From Siphonodentalium dalli (taxonomy: Eukaryota; Mollusca; Scaphopoda; Gadilida; Siphonodentaliidae), in assembly GCA_032622095.1 (NCBI GenBank), contig CP136068.1, positions 49,782,443-49,846,442 of the forward strand: a DNA stretch of 64,000 bases, in the 5' to 3' direction. The translations under genes were made by a program, and so were the position numbers. This document shows, piece after piece, positions 1 through 12,161 of the stretch; the stretch's first letter is position 1; each line of letters begins with the position of its first letter. The notes under the pieces were generated by a model, which was given only the letters and a program-made list of their open reading frames with translations, did no database searches and was not told where the DNA came from.

Positions 1-429
1 GTAACAGCATGCAATGGTCCCGGTGGAGACAACATGACAAGTATTGTCATAGATTGTGCCATCGTGTCTGGATTCTGGCCCACACAGCCAACATGGCGTA
101 AATGACATCATGAACCGTGCCATGACGTTTTCTATGGTTTTCATGAAGGTTACTAATGGAATTGATCTATATTAAACTAATATGGGAATTCTTCAGAATT
201 TGTGAAGTTGACAATTTTATTTTCATCTTGTTGGTCCACTTCCGATTCTGCAATTTTACAATCTCCACACAGTTGCTAACCGGAAGTCACGTGTCAATTT
301 CACAAAAAATGGTACACGCCACCGAAATATAGAACAAGCAGTCGCAGACGGCAGTATCCCCCGCCGAATTGTGCAGTTGGGGAAGTGCATTCTCAACAAT
401 GTTTGCGTTCTCAGTATGTGCTAATCAAG
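1..429. other. No gene seen
   Basis: Unassigned AT-rich sequence. There is no ORF with coding character, no recognisable repeat and no splice-flanked exon that I can support on either strand. Confidence 0.5.
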
Positions 430-1445
430 AGGTGGGATTTTGTCAAAAAGCCTGGCTTGCGAACTCATTTTAGGTACTGGTCATGGGAACGAATATACCA
501 AAAATCTTTTAAATCCGTTGACATTCGTGGAAATTAGCCCTGTGAAGTCGTCCTTTTGCACCAAAAAAAATAAACAAAGTCCAATAACTCTGCTGAAAAT
601 ATCCGGCCGGACCTGGTTTGCGAACTCGTTCTAGATACTGGTCATGTGAACTTATATACCAAAAATCTTTTAAATCCGTTGACATTTGTGAAAATGAGCC
701 ATGTGACGTCGTCCATTTGCACACAAAAAAATAAACAAAGTCCAATAACTCTGCTGAAAGTATCTGGCCGGACCTGGTTTGCTAACTCATTCTAGATACT
801 GGTCATGTGAACTCATATACCAAAAATCTTTGAAATCCGTTGACATTTGTGGAAATGAGTCCTGTGACGTCGTCCATTTGCACACAAACAAATAAACAAA
901 GTCCAATAACTCTGCTGAAAATATCCGGCCGGACCTGGTTTACGAACTCGTTCTAGATACTGGTCATGTGAACTCATATTCCAAATATTTCAAAAATCCG
1001 TTGAGATTTGTGGAAATGAGCCCTGTGACGTCTATTTGCTAAATTCAACAAAAGTAATAAACAAAGTCCAATAACTCCGGTAAAAATATCCGGCCGGACC
1101 TAGCTTGCGAACTCATTCTAGGTAATGGTCAGGTGAATTCATATACCAAATATCTTTGAAATCCGTTGAGATTTGTGGAAATGAGCCCTGTGACGTAGTC
1201 TATTTGCTATTTGGTAAATTCGACAAAAATAATAAACAAAGTTCAATAACTCCGGTAAAAATATCCGGCCGGACCTGGCTTGCGAACTCAGTCTAGGTAA
1301 TGGTCAGGTGAACTCATATACCAAATATCTTTGAAATCCATTTACATTTGTTTAAGTTATGACTCTTACAAATTCGGGACAGATGGACGGAAGGAACCCA
1401 TTACTATATCCACCGCAAATTTTAAATTTGGCGGGGGATAAAAAA
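430..1445 (+). repeat. Interspersed element with ~161-175 bp tandem monomers
   Basis: The phrase 'caaagtccaataactc' (or one mismatch) begins at about 575, 736, 897, 1062 and 1237, giving spacings of 161, 161, 165 and 175 bp. Each monomer also carries 'atatccggccggacct', an 'ataccaaa' phrase and 'gacgtcgtcc'. The array ends in a tail with 'gacagatggacggaagga' and 'ggcgggggataa', which resembles the ends of other elements here. ORFs in this stretch are by-products of the repeat. This looks like a non-autonomous element that carries a satellite, of the kind described in bivalves (pearl-type). The family assignment is inference. Confidence 0.8.
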
Positions 1446-3278
1446 TGATATGGCGTCGTCATTCGCCTGCACCTAAGGTATAAGCGCCAATGCCCGCTTT
1501 GCGCGCTTGTGGTTGCTATTATCCCACTGTCCAATGAATAATACTATATGGTATTTTTAAACAATGCGCTCTAGTCTAGTCTATTGAGGCCAAAAGGTGT
1601 ATGTAGTAGACAAAAATATCATGTGCTATACTCATCATCTGGATCAAAATTTAGGATCTGGGTGATTCGGATTCTGTACTTTTATAATAGTCCTCTGGTT
1701 CCTGTATTATTTGTAATAAGGAATCTGTTCTGGTTCCTGTATTATTGGTAATAAGGAGTATGTTCTTTTTTGATATCGGCGGAGACATAAGCATTGCCTT
1801 GGTTTTTTTTTGGAATTATTTCCTAAAGTATCTTATGAGAATCACAGTAACGTCAATGCTAGAATATGTTGCAGCACTAGTGAAACTTATTGACGGCAAT
1901 GCCATGTTAGATGAAGCCACGTTCTTGAGAAAATAAGCTACTATATAGATTATGTACCTAATGTTGATAACATATTAAAAAATAATTTATTTTGAGTCGA
2001 AGATGTCTGCTGAAAATGTTCCGGTTTTAACAGGCTAATGAAAATTGAATTATTTAATATAAATTAGTTTATGGCTAGACTAGAGTCACAGATTAAGTTA
2101 TGAATTTCCATATAAGCGACATAACCACATTTAATGGATGTGGATTGGGTAACATTTTACATGCTTCATGTAAAATTCTGTCGAGACATCCGCTGACTAT
2201 AGAATAAAATTAATAAATTTCTGGGACAAGCATGCATATAATGTAACATTTTATTTGATAAATTGGCCTAAAAATTGTACAAGAATATCTCGATGACAGG
2301 CAATCTATTCAATGCATTCTGCTTTTGCTGCCATCTGTAAAATATTTGTATTCCCATCGCACCGTTCTCCATTATCCTCAGCCACAGCCTGGTCTAATCA
2401 GCATCACTACTTCCTTCGATAGAGTCGTTTCAATTAAAATGGATTATCTGAACACTTTTCCCAACCTCATTTAAGTTGATATGAGATTCAATCATTCTTC
2501 AAAATTTCACACTGTTAACATTACATATGTACTTCCTTGAAGTAATGCATAATGATTAAATTTTTTAGAGGGCAGATTTCTGTTTGTATCCATACACCAA
2601 TGATTTTACAAAAAAAAAAAATTCTCACCTGAGCAATCACGTGCGTCAGCCAATCAGAGAACAAAATCACTTATTAGGCAGCTAAATGAATGAATTAGAA
2701 TAATCAATAGTACGTAGTTATCACATGTACTATGATGTGTCGTTCACTTAATACATGGTGTAATATTTAACTCAATTGATACACTGCTGTATTAAAGTAA
2801 GGCGACAGTAATTTAATAGCCTCATTCGTGAACACGGCCGACCAATTTTTTCATTGTATTGCAAATTTTTTTTATCTGTAGGCACCAACTCCTGATTCCA
2901 AGCTTAAGTACAACATCCGGAACAGGACAAAGTCTCGTAGCTTAGCTTAAATTCGCTTAATTTATATCCTAAACCTAAGTAAATATACTATAACTGGACA
3001 CCATCCCCATCATAAACTAAAATAATTTCACACTCAATTGAGTTAAATTTATTGCAGTCATCGTGTGACCATATGCTTGTGTTTTGGTTCAAAAGTTCGA
3101 AAACAAAGCAGACAAAAAGTTCTGTTCAACAATACCATTAAAAATAGTTGTTGGTAGTGTTTACAAATCAGGCTATTAATTTTCAGTCTGCTTAGACAAT
3201 GAATTGTGGAGTTTGCCAGTTTCACTGCCTGCTGACCATAGTTATGGTGATGTAAAGCTTTTTCCCCTCCTGCATATA
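1446..3278. other. No gene seen; AT-rich spacer
   Basis: No coding exon or clear repeat is visible. The only notable feature is a near-duplicate phrase about 45 bp apart at 1690-1755 ('tggttcctgtattattngtaataagga'-like). Confidence 0.45.
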
Positions 3279-3491
3279 CAGTAATGCCCTAAGTAATCGA
3301 CTCCTTAACCACAGGAGAATTATGGGTAACTTTTCAGGATTTAGTCGGAAATATGGCTTGTTGCTATTCATCGGAAAGCTCTCGGGGAGAGATTTACAAT
3401 GAATGGCAACAAGCCATATTTCCGACTAAATCCTGAAAAGTTACCCATAATTTGCTGTGGTTAAGGAGTCGATTACAATAGGGCATTACTG
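3279..3491. mobile_element. 213-bp foldback MITE, TA target (copy 1)
   Basis: Near-perfect inverted repeat running from CAGTAATGCCCTAAGTAATC to GGGCATTACTG, flanked by TA on both sides (3277-3278, 3492-3493). The arms are about 100 bp and the centre is short ('ctctcggggagag'). The CAGT terminus and TA duplication fit Tc1/mariner-type MITEs. It has no coding capacity. Full-length relatives lie at 10737-10949 and 62552-62764, both also 213 bp. The centre has diverged from the other copies. Confidence 0.9.
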
Positions 3492-3493
3492 TA

Positions 3494-4129
3494 CTCTTTT
3501 TCTCCAAACATTTGTAAACGAGACTATTAATTTGTTTTGGCCTACACAACTATAGAAGTCATAACTGGTAGAATTAAAAGATTGTTTGGCTTTATTTCCC
3601 GGGCACATACAACAGACTGATGGCAGTAAGCATTATATTTATGTTTTTAAAGAAATCATACACATCAAAGAATAATGAAATCTACATCATTAACAACATT
3701 TATATAAAAGGAAAATATCAGCAATCTATGTGGTATATGTACATATAATTAGTAAACAAGGATTTCATATAATGACATAATATGTTAGTTTTATTTATTC
3801 CACACCCGTCAGTGTGAAGCACTTGTATTTAACAAAATCAGTCATTGAATACATGTTACATTCCACATGTGGAATACAAGCCGTAACTGCATGTTCACAT
3901 CGGCAAGAGTGATGACGTAAATTAAGTCAACTATCCACTCGCATTGATCGCTCAATAACTTGACAGTTTTTCATCAAACTGGAAATTACAATTGTGGTAG
4001 TTATAGAATCAATGGAGGTCACAATTAATGATTGGGGTGTAGAACAAATACAGAACACAACATGCATCAGAATCTTAATTTTTGCAGACGTTGCTGAGTC
4101 ACATTCCACTCGAGCTCCACTCTCCAAAA
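3494..4129. other. No gene seen
   Basis: AT-rich spacer between a MITE and a minisatellite. I see nothing I can assign. Confidence 0.45.
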
Positions 4130-4395
4130 AATATGGTTGTGTTGTCTGTAACTCATTTGATAACAGAATCTCGATTAAGATGTGTTTTGTTGTCTGTAAC
4201 TCATTTGATAACAGAATCTCGATTAAGATGTGTTTTGTTGTCTGTAACTCATTTGATAACAGAATCTCGATTAACATGTGTGTTGTGTTGTCTCTAACTC
4301 ATTTGATAACAGAATCTCGATTAAGATGTGTTTTGTTGTCTGTAACTCATTTGATAGCAGAATCTCACTTAACATGTGTGTTGTGTTCTGTCTGT
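4130..4395 (+). repeat. 48-bp minisatellite, about 5 copies
   Basis: The phrase 'ctgtaactcatttgata' (one copy with 'ctctaactc') recurs at about 4146, 4194, 4242, 4292 and 4340, a 48-50 bp period. Because 48 is a multiple of three, the array opens reading frames in several frames on both strands. None is likely to be a gene. Confidence 0.9.
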
Positions 4396-4462
4396 TATTA
4401 TGAAAGAGAAGCTCCGTCTGGAAATCTGTTTCATCATCAAAGATGAACTGTACAGCTTCATA

Positions 4463-5193
4463 TCTATTATATATTTTGGAAGATCTGTGTGTGTGTGTGT
4501 CTGTCTGTAATCGATGGACTCGAAAACGGCCGAACCGATTTCGATGAAACTTGGTATGTGGGGGTATTTTCGGCCGGGGAGTAACATAGGCATATTAATT
4601 TTCAGATCCGAGGTCAAATCTGTTTTTACGCTGTGTTACGGGACTTTCATTTGAGTTCGGTGCTTACAAATCGATTCGAAACAGCGCGAATAATAAAATG
4701 CCAGTCATAATAATGACACTGTGAGAATCTTTGGTGTTTCCAACGATATATAATGCGTATGTATCCGTTTTAGTTATCTGCCTCAATTATCAAGAAGAAG
4801 TGGTACTATCTTCCATCAGGATAAAAACAATGCGTAACTTCTATGACATCGTTAGAGGTCATAACGTTAGATCACGTTAACGCTTAACCGGTCGATGCAT
4901 TTGACTGTTTCAGACGTCTTGGCGATATCTCGGGCACCGATGGTAATTTATCTTTACGTTGAAACTTGATAATTAATGAGCGTGTGTATATGAGGCGCGT
5001 TTATATACTTGGAAATCAAATCGGGTTAAACTGGCGGATTTTTACGGACGAAATTTGATGCATAGGGTATCTCGGTATCCGCTGGGCCGATTTCCACCAT
5101 TTTTGGGGTGTGGGTGTTTGACCCCACCTGACCTTGACCTTCAAAATGGTCAATTCAAGGTCAAAGCCCGGACGAAGTAGGGTCACCTTCTAG
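4463..5193 (+). mobile_element. Helitron-like element, copy A
   Basis: Begins TCTATTATATATTTTGGAAG after an A at 4462 and ends CTAG at 5190-5193, where a second copy follows directly. A 5'-TC and 3'-CTRR are the ends expected of Helitron-type rolling-circle elements. A (GT)n stretch follows the start, then 'gatttcgatgaaacttgg' and long non-coding sequence. It encodes no Rep/helicase. I did not find a convincing 3' hairpin, so the class is tentative. Confidence 0.55.
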
Positions 5194-5905
5194 TCTATTA
5201 TATATTTTGGAAGATCTGTGTGTGTGTGTCTGTAATCGATGGACTCGAAAACGGCCAAGCCGATTTCGATGAAACTTGGTATGTGGGGGTATTTTCGGCC
5301 GGGGAGTGACATAGGCCTATTAATTTGCCCGTGCGACGTGACCTTGAAATCGGGTAATTTCAAGGTCAAACGCCCGAATATCACGGGATTTCGATGAAAC
5401 TTGATATGTGGGGGTACCTTCAGCCGGGGAGTGGCATAAACCTATTAATTTGCCCGTGCGACGTGACCTTGACATCGGGTCATTTCAAGGTCAAACGCCC
5501 GAATATCACGGGATTTCGATGAAACTTGGTATTTGGGGGTAATTTCGGTCGGGGAGTGGCATAGGCCTATTAATTTGCCCGTGCGACGTGACCTTGACAT
5601 CGGGTCAATTCAAGGTCAAATCGCGAATTTTGATGGGATTTCCACGAAAGTTGATACATAGGGTTACTTTTGTCCACTGAGTGTTTTGGACGGGTCGAGT
5701 CGTGACCCCGACCTGACTTCGACCTTCAAAATGATCAATTCAAGGTCAAATCTGGTAAAACCGGATGGATTTCGACAGGTACTTTTGTCGGGTACTTTTG
5801 TCCGGGCAGTGTTTTGGACGGGTCAAATCGTGACCCCACCTGACCTTCACCTTCAAAATGGACCATTCAAGGTCAAAGCCCGGACGAAGTCAGGTCACCT
5901 TCTAG
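5194..5905 (+). mobile_element. Helitron-like element, copy B, with 125-bp monomers
   Basis: Starts with the same TCTATTATATATTTTGG as copy A, joined to it with no spacer, and ends CTAG (5902-5905) before a T. 'gatttcgatgaaac' (the last copy 'gatttccacgaaag') recurs at about 5262, 5387, 5512 and 5637, an exact 125-bp period, with 'gtgcgacgtgaccttga' in each monomer. The 3' end 'gcccggacgaagt...ccttctag' matches that of copy A. No coding capacity. Confidence 0.6.
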
Positions 5906-5915
5906 TAATATATAT

Positions 5916-7176
5916 AATGAAAGTGTCAATGACACTGTAGCTCAACTTGGAAAGGGAATAATTTAATGTGTTACTGTCGATGGAGTGATTAGGAATGTGG
6001 AAAGTTGAATGTATACTAGTTTATCAACATGAAAAGATATATATATATACATGCATATAAAAGTAAAATCTAAGATGGTTGCTGGCGGCTATGTTTTCCA
6101 ACAATTCAAAAACATTTGATAGCTTTAGTCATGCAAAGAGTAGAATACAAAATGGCCGCTGGCAGCCATGTTTTTATGCAGAATAACCCCAAAATGACTC
6201 GTTCCCATCTACATGTCAATTTCAACAGCCATGACAAATTTTATGATGATCAGACTAAAGGTACAACCTGTAGCCCGTGCTAAAGGATTTAGTCATACAA
6301 AGAGTAAAATCCAAGATGGCTGCTGGCGGCCATGTTTTTCGGCCGAATGACCCCAAAATGACTCGTTCCCATCTACATGTCAATATTAACATCCATGACA
6401 AATTTCATGATGATCAGGCGAAGAGTACGACCTGTGGCCCGTGCTAATGGATTAAATTTTGAAATCAAAGATGGCCACTGGCGGCCATGTTTTTTGTCCT
6501 AATGACCCCAAAATGACTCGTTCCCATCTACATTCCAATTTCAACAGCCATGACAAATTTTATGATGATCAGACAAAAGATACGACCTGTCGCCCGTGCT
6601 AAAGGATTTAGTCATACAAAGAGTAAAATCCAAGATGGCGGCTGGCGGTCATGTTTTTTGGCCGAATGACCCAAAAGTGACTCGTTCCCATCTACATGTC
6701 ATTGTTAACATCCATGACAAATTTGATCATGATCCGACCAAAGGTACGACCTGGAGCGTGTGTCAAAGGATTTAGTCATGTAAAGAGTAAAATCTAAGAT
6801 GGCTGCCGGCGGCCATGTTTTTTGGCCGAATGACCCCAAAATTACTCGTTCCCATCTACATGTCAATATTAACATCCATGACAAATTTCATGACAATAAG
6901 ACGAACAGTACGGCCTGTAGCCCGTGCTAATGGATTGAATTTTGAAATCCACGATGGCTGTTGGCGGCCATGTTTTTTTCTGAATGACCCCAAAATGACT
7001 CGTTCCCATCTACATGTCAATGTCAACATCGATGACAAATTTCATAATAATCGGACCAAAGGTACGAACTGTAGCCCGTGCTAAAGGAAATTGTTGACGA
7101 ATCACGTACACACACACGCACGACGGATACCAAGCCATGGCAATAGCTCAAACTTTACAAAGTAAAGTTGAGCTAA
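5916..7176 (+). repeat. Pearl-like element, ~165-bp monomer array (locus 1)
   Basis: Starts 'aatgaaagtgtcaatgacac' followed by 'tgtagctcaactt', and ends 'caatagctcaaactttacaa' followed by 'agtaaagttgagctaa', so short inverted ends (agctcaactt / aagttgagct) bracket it. Between them lie about seven monomers of roughly 165-170 bp, each with 'aagatggc', 'tgaccccaaaatgactcgtt' and 'gatgatc.gac'. The tail has a short acac tract and 'ccatggcaatagctcaaac'. The same family recurs near 12395, 22489 and 34236 with different monomer numbers. Confidence 0.85.
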
Positions 7177-7361
7177 AAATGGCAATAACTGCCAAAATGA
7201 GTCTGACTGAACTCAGAATTGCAGGTTCGCAGGTGCTGGTTGACATCTGTGCCTAGTTTTTTTTTAATTTACTGGAAAATGAATACAGGCTCGGACAAAT
7301 GATGCATCCTAGGAAGTATGAATACATGTATATGTCAAAACATGGCAATAACTCCACCAAA

Positions 7362-7516
7362 AAGGATTTAGTCGGAAGTATGGTTTGTTGCCATTAATCG
7401 GAAAGCTCTCACTGAGAGCTTTCCGATGAATGGCAACAAGCCATATTTTCAACTAAATTCTGAAAAATTACCCATAATTCTGCTGGGGTTAATGAGTCGA
7501 TTATTTAGGGCATTAA
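7362..7516. mobile_element. Truncated copy of the 213-bp foldback MITE
   Basis: The core palindrome is present ('ggatttagtcggaagtatgg', centre 'gctctcactgagagc', then 'ccgatgaatggcaacaagcc'). The left terminal ~75 bp is missing and the right end stops at 'gggcatta' without the final ctg. No intact TA duplication remains. Confidence 0.8.
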
Positions 7517-8880
7517 GGTAACAAATCTTTAAAATATCAACCCTATATGGTTTTTATTACATGATCCTACCCTTATTCCATTCGATAAACTCATTCTATA
7601 AATTGTGATATTAAATGCTCGTTTAATAACAGGAAATAGTGCCAGGTGACATTTGACTTCCAGTTTGTCATCTGTTTACATTCCGTATGCTATGTCTCAC
7701 AAGACTATGGCTTCCAATATTTTTCCAACAAACTATAATGAATGAAGAGCTTGAATAGTTATGCCATTAGATACACGTCATTAAATACATCGAAGAGTAT
7801 TTATTTATCTGGAACTATTTCTTTACGTATGCAAACAATGCATAGTTATGTGAAACATCATCACATGACTTATAGAAGCCGATTTTAGTTTTGCGTCCCA
7901 TTTGTTTGTTTAATTATGTTATGTCGAGGTTTTGGATCATGTAATAAATTGAATCTACGACTCGTCTACAGTTTATAGCGGAATTTGCAAAGCTCGTCCA
8001 GTAAATTTGGTCTGGACCTCACCAAAGGCCTCGGTCCAGACCAGGGTCCGCACTGGACCGAAATTTACTTTTGCCAAATAATTTGCCAAATGAATATATA
8101 TTTTGCCAAATTCTTTTAGAATTTGCCAAATGATATCCCTGATAGTACTATTTTCTGTAACATTTATATTTTGACACTCGCGGTTTGAACGACTTTTGAT
8201 ATGATAGGAAAGCAGTTAGTTAATAATTATACTAGCATCTCTATTGTGGTTTATCATACAACAATAAACCAATCACCGAACAATAAAATGATAGCAGGGT
8301 TGCTTCATCAGAAGGGCATACCACACGAGGATTAGCTATGTAAACACCACCATGCTAAATACGGGTAATGACACTGATAGCTATCAGATTAACTGCATCT
8401 TAAGAGAGGTGTTAACTTTTCCTAAACCATATTCAACACCACTAATATAATTATATTGTAAGAGTTTCCTGAAATTAAGGGTATTGATTGAGCAATATTT
8501 GTCAATTCTGTCTTGATGAATTAAAAAGTGACTTGCCAAAACTTTTGCCAAATGTGAATTATTTTTGCCATTGGCAAATTTGGCAAGCGGCAGCGCGAAC
8601 CCTGGTCCAGACCTAATCTATTTGACTCGTTTTGTATTTTCTGCTACATACTGGGGACTCATTGTTGATCCTCTATATAATTAACTTGATTTCTGAGATT
8701 CAAGAAGATTTTCTAGTCTCACTAGCACACATTGTGAAAAGAATGCAGTAACCAGATGGAGTTTTGTAACTTATACATGCATTTGCGCTGTGTAACTTGA
8801 ATGTTATGAACAATTCACATAAGCATAATTATAAAATTTTGAGTAGTTTTTACATAAACCAAGTCAATATTAATAAAAAA
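7517..8880. other. 3' flank of the minus-strand gene; fold-back patch
   Basis: Downstream of the gene's stop codon in gene orientation. No further exon is seen and no convincing AATAAA within the first ~500 bp. At 8001-8068 there is an imperfect palindrome (gtaaattt, ggtctggacc ... ggtccagacc, aaatttac). 'tttgccaaat' is repeated at 8070-8135 and 8535-8590, and a 'ggtccagacct' copy lies at about 8604. These could be the subterminal repeats of one ~600-bp element (about 7990-8617), but I could not define its ends. Confidence 0.35.
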
Positions 8881-9089
8881 CTATGAGTACATGTTGCGCT
8901 GAACAAACGTCTGGACGGCCTGTTTTTGGGAATTGGTTATCGACTGATTGGTCGACAACACCTGGTTCTTCTGTTCCATCATCTTCAGATCGGGATGCTG
9001 GTATATGGATGCTAGGCTCGTATTGTACAACCGTCCAGCGGGGATATCAGAAGAGCTTATGTCGCCAACGTAAACTACCATTGTTTCTC
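8881..9089 (-). CDS. Terminal exon of two-TM Gln-rich membrane protein gene
   Basis: Last coding exon of the minus-strand gene. The acceptor 'cttcttcattccag' precedes base 9089 and the frame ends in TAG at 8883-8881. The exon opens with two bases (GA), which complete the codon left by the single G at the end of the 11570-11261 exon. It encodes about 68 residues beginning ETMVVYVGDISSSDIPAGRL and ending QRNMYS. The start (TMVVYVGD) looks like a beta-strand that continues the alpha/beta-looking domain of the preceding exon. The rest is polar and likely helical, with 'SIYQHPDLKMMEQKNQVL' in the middle. I do not recognise the family. The case rests on the long frame, the splice signals and the phase match. 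Confidence 0.8.
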
Positions 9090-10736
9090 CTGGAATGAAG
9101 AAGTTACAGTAGTTGGGGGGGGATTATTATAACAATTGTTATGACAAGACGTCATAGACTGGGACTTTGAAGTCTATTGTAGTTTGTATAATTTAAAATT
9201 ACTTTTAAGGTAGCACAGAGATGGCTGATTTCAACATTGATGGTCATGGCAATCTTATCAGAAACTTAATCTTCCAATATTGAAGCTAAATCCTCAAATT
9301 TATGGATTCATTGAAAAGCTGGAACATTAGGGGCAAGTGTATTTTGCAGGAAATGTTATTGAAAAAATTTGGACACATCCTTAAAGAAAATCTGTGTTCT
9401 CTACCAAAGTCAATACATATAAACTAATAATCCAGCGAGCATTGTATGTCACAATATTATCTTTCAGTTTTTGTGATTTTCATGGCGATTCAACTACACT
9501 TTGATTTAATTTACTATTGGGGCTGTAAATTTTTTCCCCAAAATTTATTAACAAGATCCGTTTAATACTCTCAGATGGTATGTAGAAGCTAAGAGAATGC
9601 TTCTATGAAGTGGCTCATAGATGTACCACTACTCTCAACACTGGATATTGGATGTTCATGTGATAACTAATTTATTGATATCATAATAAAACATGCAACT
9701 AATTGGAGAAAATCTTCATATTTTCAAAACATCTAATGGTATAAAACTAATAAATATGTGTATTATAGAGTGTTCAAGAGTAAAATAATAGTTAAAATCA
9801 GTACCAAAATCATACAGATGAAGAGCATGCTAAGAAAAACCTAGGTAAGAAATATGAGGCAGATAAGAAGAAAACTGATCAACCAATCGATACCAAAAAC
9901 TATACAGGTGAGGGTAGTGACATCATAAACCTGCACATAAAATATGAACATGATCGGACAAAAAATACTTGAGTTATCGCATCGGATAGAACATGTCTAT
10001 TGGTGGATGGAAAGTGTTAATTATTCCTAAACTTATCAACCGATCGATACCAAAAACTATACAGTTGAGGGGTGTGTCATCATAAACATGCACATAAAAA
10101 GATGAACACGATTCTATAAAAAAATACTTTAGTTATCATGTTGGATAGACAGTGTCTATGGACAGACAGGGGGATGGCCAGATGAACAAAAGATGGTTGA
10201 TCTGGGTGCTGGCATTATGTGTACCATACATGGTATGGGTACACATAAAAACATGCCCGCCAGCAGCCATCTTGTTTATCTGGAAATGTGGGTTTTTTGT
10301 CCGTCCCATCAGAATTAGATTGACTAAATTGTTTTAATCCAGAGTGATGGCCATCTCCATTCATACTAACACTTGGCATATTGGTAACGTTCTTGTTATT
10401 ACTTCAGGCTTAACAAACTTTGAATTTCCGACATATAAATGGCCATGTTTTGGCACATTGATTTTCTGGTCCAGTTCGAACAGTTTAATCAACACAAAAC
10501 AGAACACTTTCTAACCCTTCCATGACTGGAGCTTCCTGAAATTTTGTGAAAACCCTGTGCCAATAATACATGGGGATACCCATTAAAACAATACTTTGCC
10601 CTGTGTGTTCAGCGAGAGTAGTTAACATATTTGGAATATTTCTTAACAAATTCTAAGTAGTATATCAATGTTCTGATAATTTATTCTCACTAAATTAGAT
10701 GGGCAACATCCAGTGGAGATTGGGTCTTAGAACATA
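9090..10736. other. Intron sequence with a two-copy ~150-bp repeat
   Basis: Intron of the minus-strand gene. At about 9870-10165 a ~150-bp unit is present twice: 'caatcgataccaaaaacta' and 'cgatcgataccaaaaacta', each followed by 'catcataaac.tgcacata' and 'atacttnagttatc'. The adjoining 'gatgaagagcatgctaagaa' phrase recurs at 17770 and, reversed, near 51590 and 54800. At 10530-10556 there is a reverse copy of the 'cacagggttttcgcaaaatt' tail seen near 24745. No exon seen. Confidence 0.5.
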
Positions 10737-10949
10737 CAGTAATGCCCTAAGTAATCGACTCCTTAACCACAGCAGAATTATGGGTAACTTTTCAGGATTT
10801 AGTCGGAAATATGGCTTGTTGCCATTCACCGGAAAGCTCTCAGTGAGAGCTTTCCGATGAATGGCAACAAGCCATATTTCCGACTAAATCCTGAAAAGTT
10901 ACCCATAATTCTGCTGTGGTTAAGGAGTCGATTACTTAGGGAATTACTG
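10737..10949. mobile_element. 213-bp foldback MITE, TA target (copy 2, best preserved)
   Basis: The most complete copy. CAGTAATGCCCTAAGTAATC at the left pairs with GATTACTTAGGGAATTACTG at the right, and the centre 'agctctcagtgagagct' closes a near-perfect hairpin. TA flanks both ends (10735-10736, 10950-10951). It lies in the intron between the exons at 8881-9089 and 11261-11570. Confidence 0.92.
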
Positions 10950-11030
10950 TAACACAACAAGGGTTGCGCATCAAAGATGGCTCTGGTCAAGCTTTTTTGC
11001 CGAGTTCAGGGATCAGTCAAGACTTCTAGT

Positions 11031-11224
11031 CTTGAAATAGTGTGTCTGTCATTTGCAGAATGAGGTCCCCAGAGGGTGAATTTAGTGATGCTACCCCGCA
11101 TAGCAGGCTAGCATAACCAAATTCACCCAGATTCCCAGAGGGTGAATTTGGTCTATGCGGGGTAGCATCACTAAATTCACCCTCTGGGGACCTCATTCTG
11201 CAAATGACAGACACGCTATTTCAA
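11031..11224. mobile_element. Palindromic element, solo form (GGTCCCCAGAGGG family)
   Basis: An inverted repeat: 'cttgaaatagtgtgtctgtc' + 'atttgcagaatgaggtcccc' at the left is mirrored at the right up to 'gacagacacgctatttcaag'. Internally 'agagggtgaatttagtgatg' pairs with 'catcactaaattcaccctct', and 'gcataaccaaattcaccc' / 'gagggtgaatttggtctatgc' add further pairing. The ~200-bp linker found in longer family members is absent. It ends only 36 bp from the donor of the next exon in gene orientation. Confidence 0.85.
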
Positions 11225-11260
11225 GGCATGCAGGACTTATATATCTATGCATCAACTTAC

Positions 11261-11570
11261 CACCAATCTTTCTCGCAGCTCTAACTGTCGTCAGTCTCAA
11301 ATCACCGAGACCTAAATCTGGATTCTCCAAGATAACGTGCCTCTGGTTGAAGTCTACAAAAACCACATAGACTTTGCATGCTGGGAGGTTGACGATTTGC
11401 TCATGCCTGTTTATAAAGACCTCTTTGATAAGGATGTTTGCCAGACGAGTTCCCGCGAGGGCGGAATCAAGTATTTTTCTGTGAGTCTGCTGTGTTTGGT
11501 TGTAGAAGCTCACCATACAGATCTCATCCCGGCAGGTTTTCATACGAACTTGTTGTAATATCTTGTCAGC
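11261..11570 (-). CDS. Internal exon encoding an alpha/beta-looking C-terminal domain
   Basis: Minus-strand exon between acceptor 'ttttgtttttcag' (exon starts 11570, phase 0) and donor G|GTAAGT (ends 11261, one base left over). It encodes 103 residues, beginning ADKILQQVRMKTCRDEICMV. Candidate strands are EICMVSFY and KVYVVFVDF, with an amphipathic helix (THRKILDSALAGTRLANIL) between them. Then come 'HVILENPDLGLGDLRLTTVR' and a Lys-Ile-Gly-Gly end that continues into the strand TMVVYVGD of the last exon. The pattern suggests a Rossmann- or flavodoxin-like alpha/beta fold, which is my inference, not a recognised family. Upstream in the same frame the open reading frame continues as a non-conserved-looking Leu/Tyr stretch, which is intron. 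Confidence 0.85.
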
Positions 11571-12161
11571 CTGAAAAACAAAATAACATAATAATAATAA
11601 ATAATATTTTATCAATTTATATAGCGCATTATACATTGAATTAGTTTCAATGCACTGTACATCAATTATTTCCTCGCTCATATGTCACATTAAACCATTG
11701 TCACTCCCATACTCCAATAAGATAGCAACCCGAGCTGCAACAAATTTGTGTGCATATCAAGGTTAACATACTGATAACATATGTTGATACAATAACAGTG
11801 TACTCTTCGAACAGATGAATGGTGCGAATCTGTCACAGTACAAGCGACCTTGTTCAAGGGTCACAACTTGTCATGAAATTTGAACAGAGTACGGTCCGAT
11901 AACTGAACATCGCTTAATTTGACCAAGCCACTGTTGTGTGGAAGTCACAATATATAGTCCACTGACAGGCGGCTAACTCATCTCGATGTGTGACAGCGAA
12001 GACATGTCCGACACGCTAACCACTGGACAATGGAGCTCCACAAGAGAGATTATTTTGTTAGGCCATACAAATTACTGAAATACCTATATTATCACCATAT
12101 TAAAAAAAAAAATTAACCCTTTCATGAAGGGAACTGACCTGGTGAATCATTCAAGATCATG
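11571..12161. other. Intron, nothing assigned
   Basis: AT-rich intron sequence of the minus-strand gene. No repeat or exon recognised, apart from 'aaccctttcatgaagg' at about 12115, which begins the palindromic element that follows. Confidence 0.45.

Noticed and set aside
3927-4446. Overlapping ORFs of 71-150 codons on both strands
   Set aside because: Caused by the 48-bp minisatellite, whose period is a multiple of three and opens several frames at once.
11571-11681. Upstream extension of the 11261-11570 exon to a full 162-codon ORF
   Set aside because: A strong acceptor (tttgtttttcag) lies at 11571, and the extension is low-complexity Leu/Tyr-rich sequence typical of an AT-rich intron.
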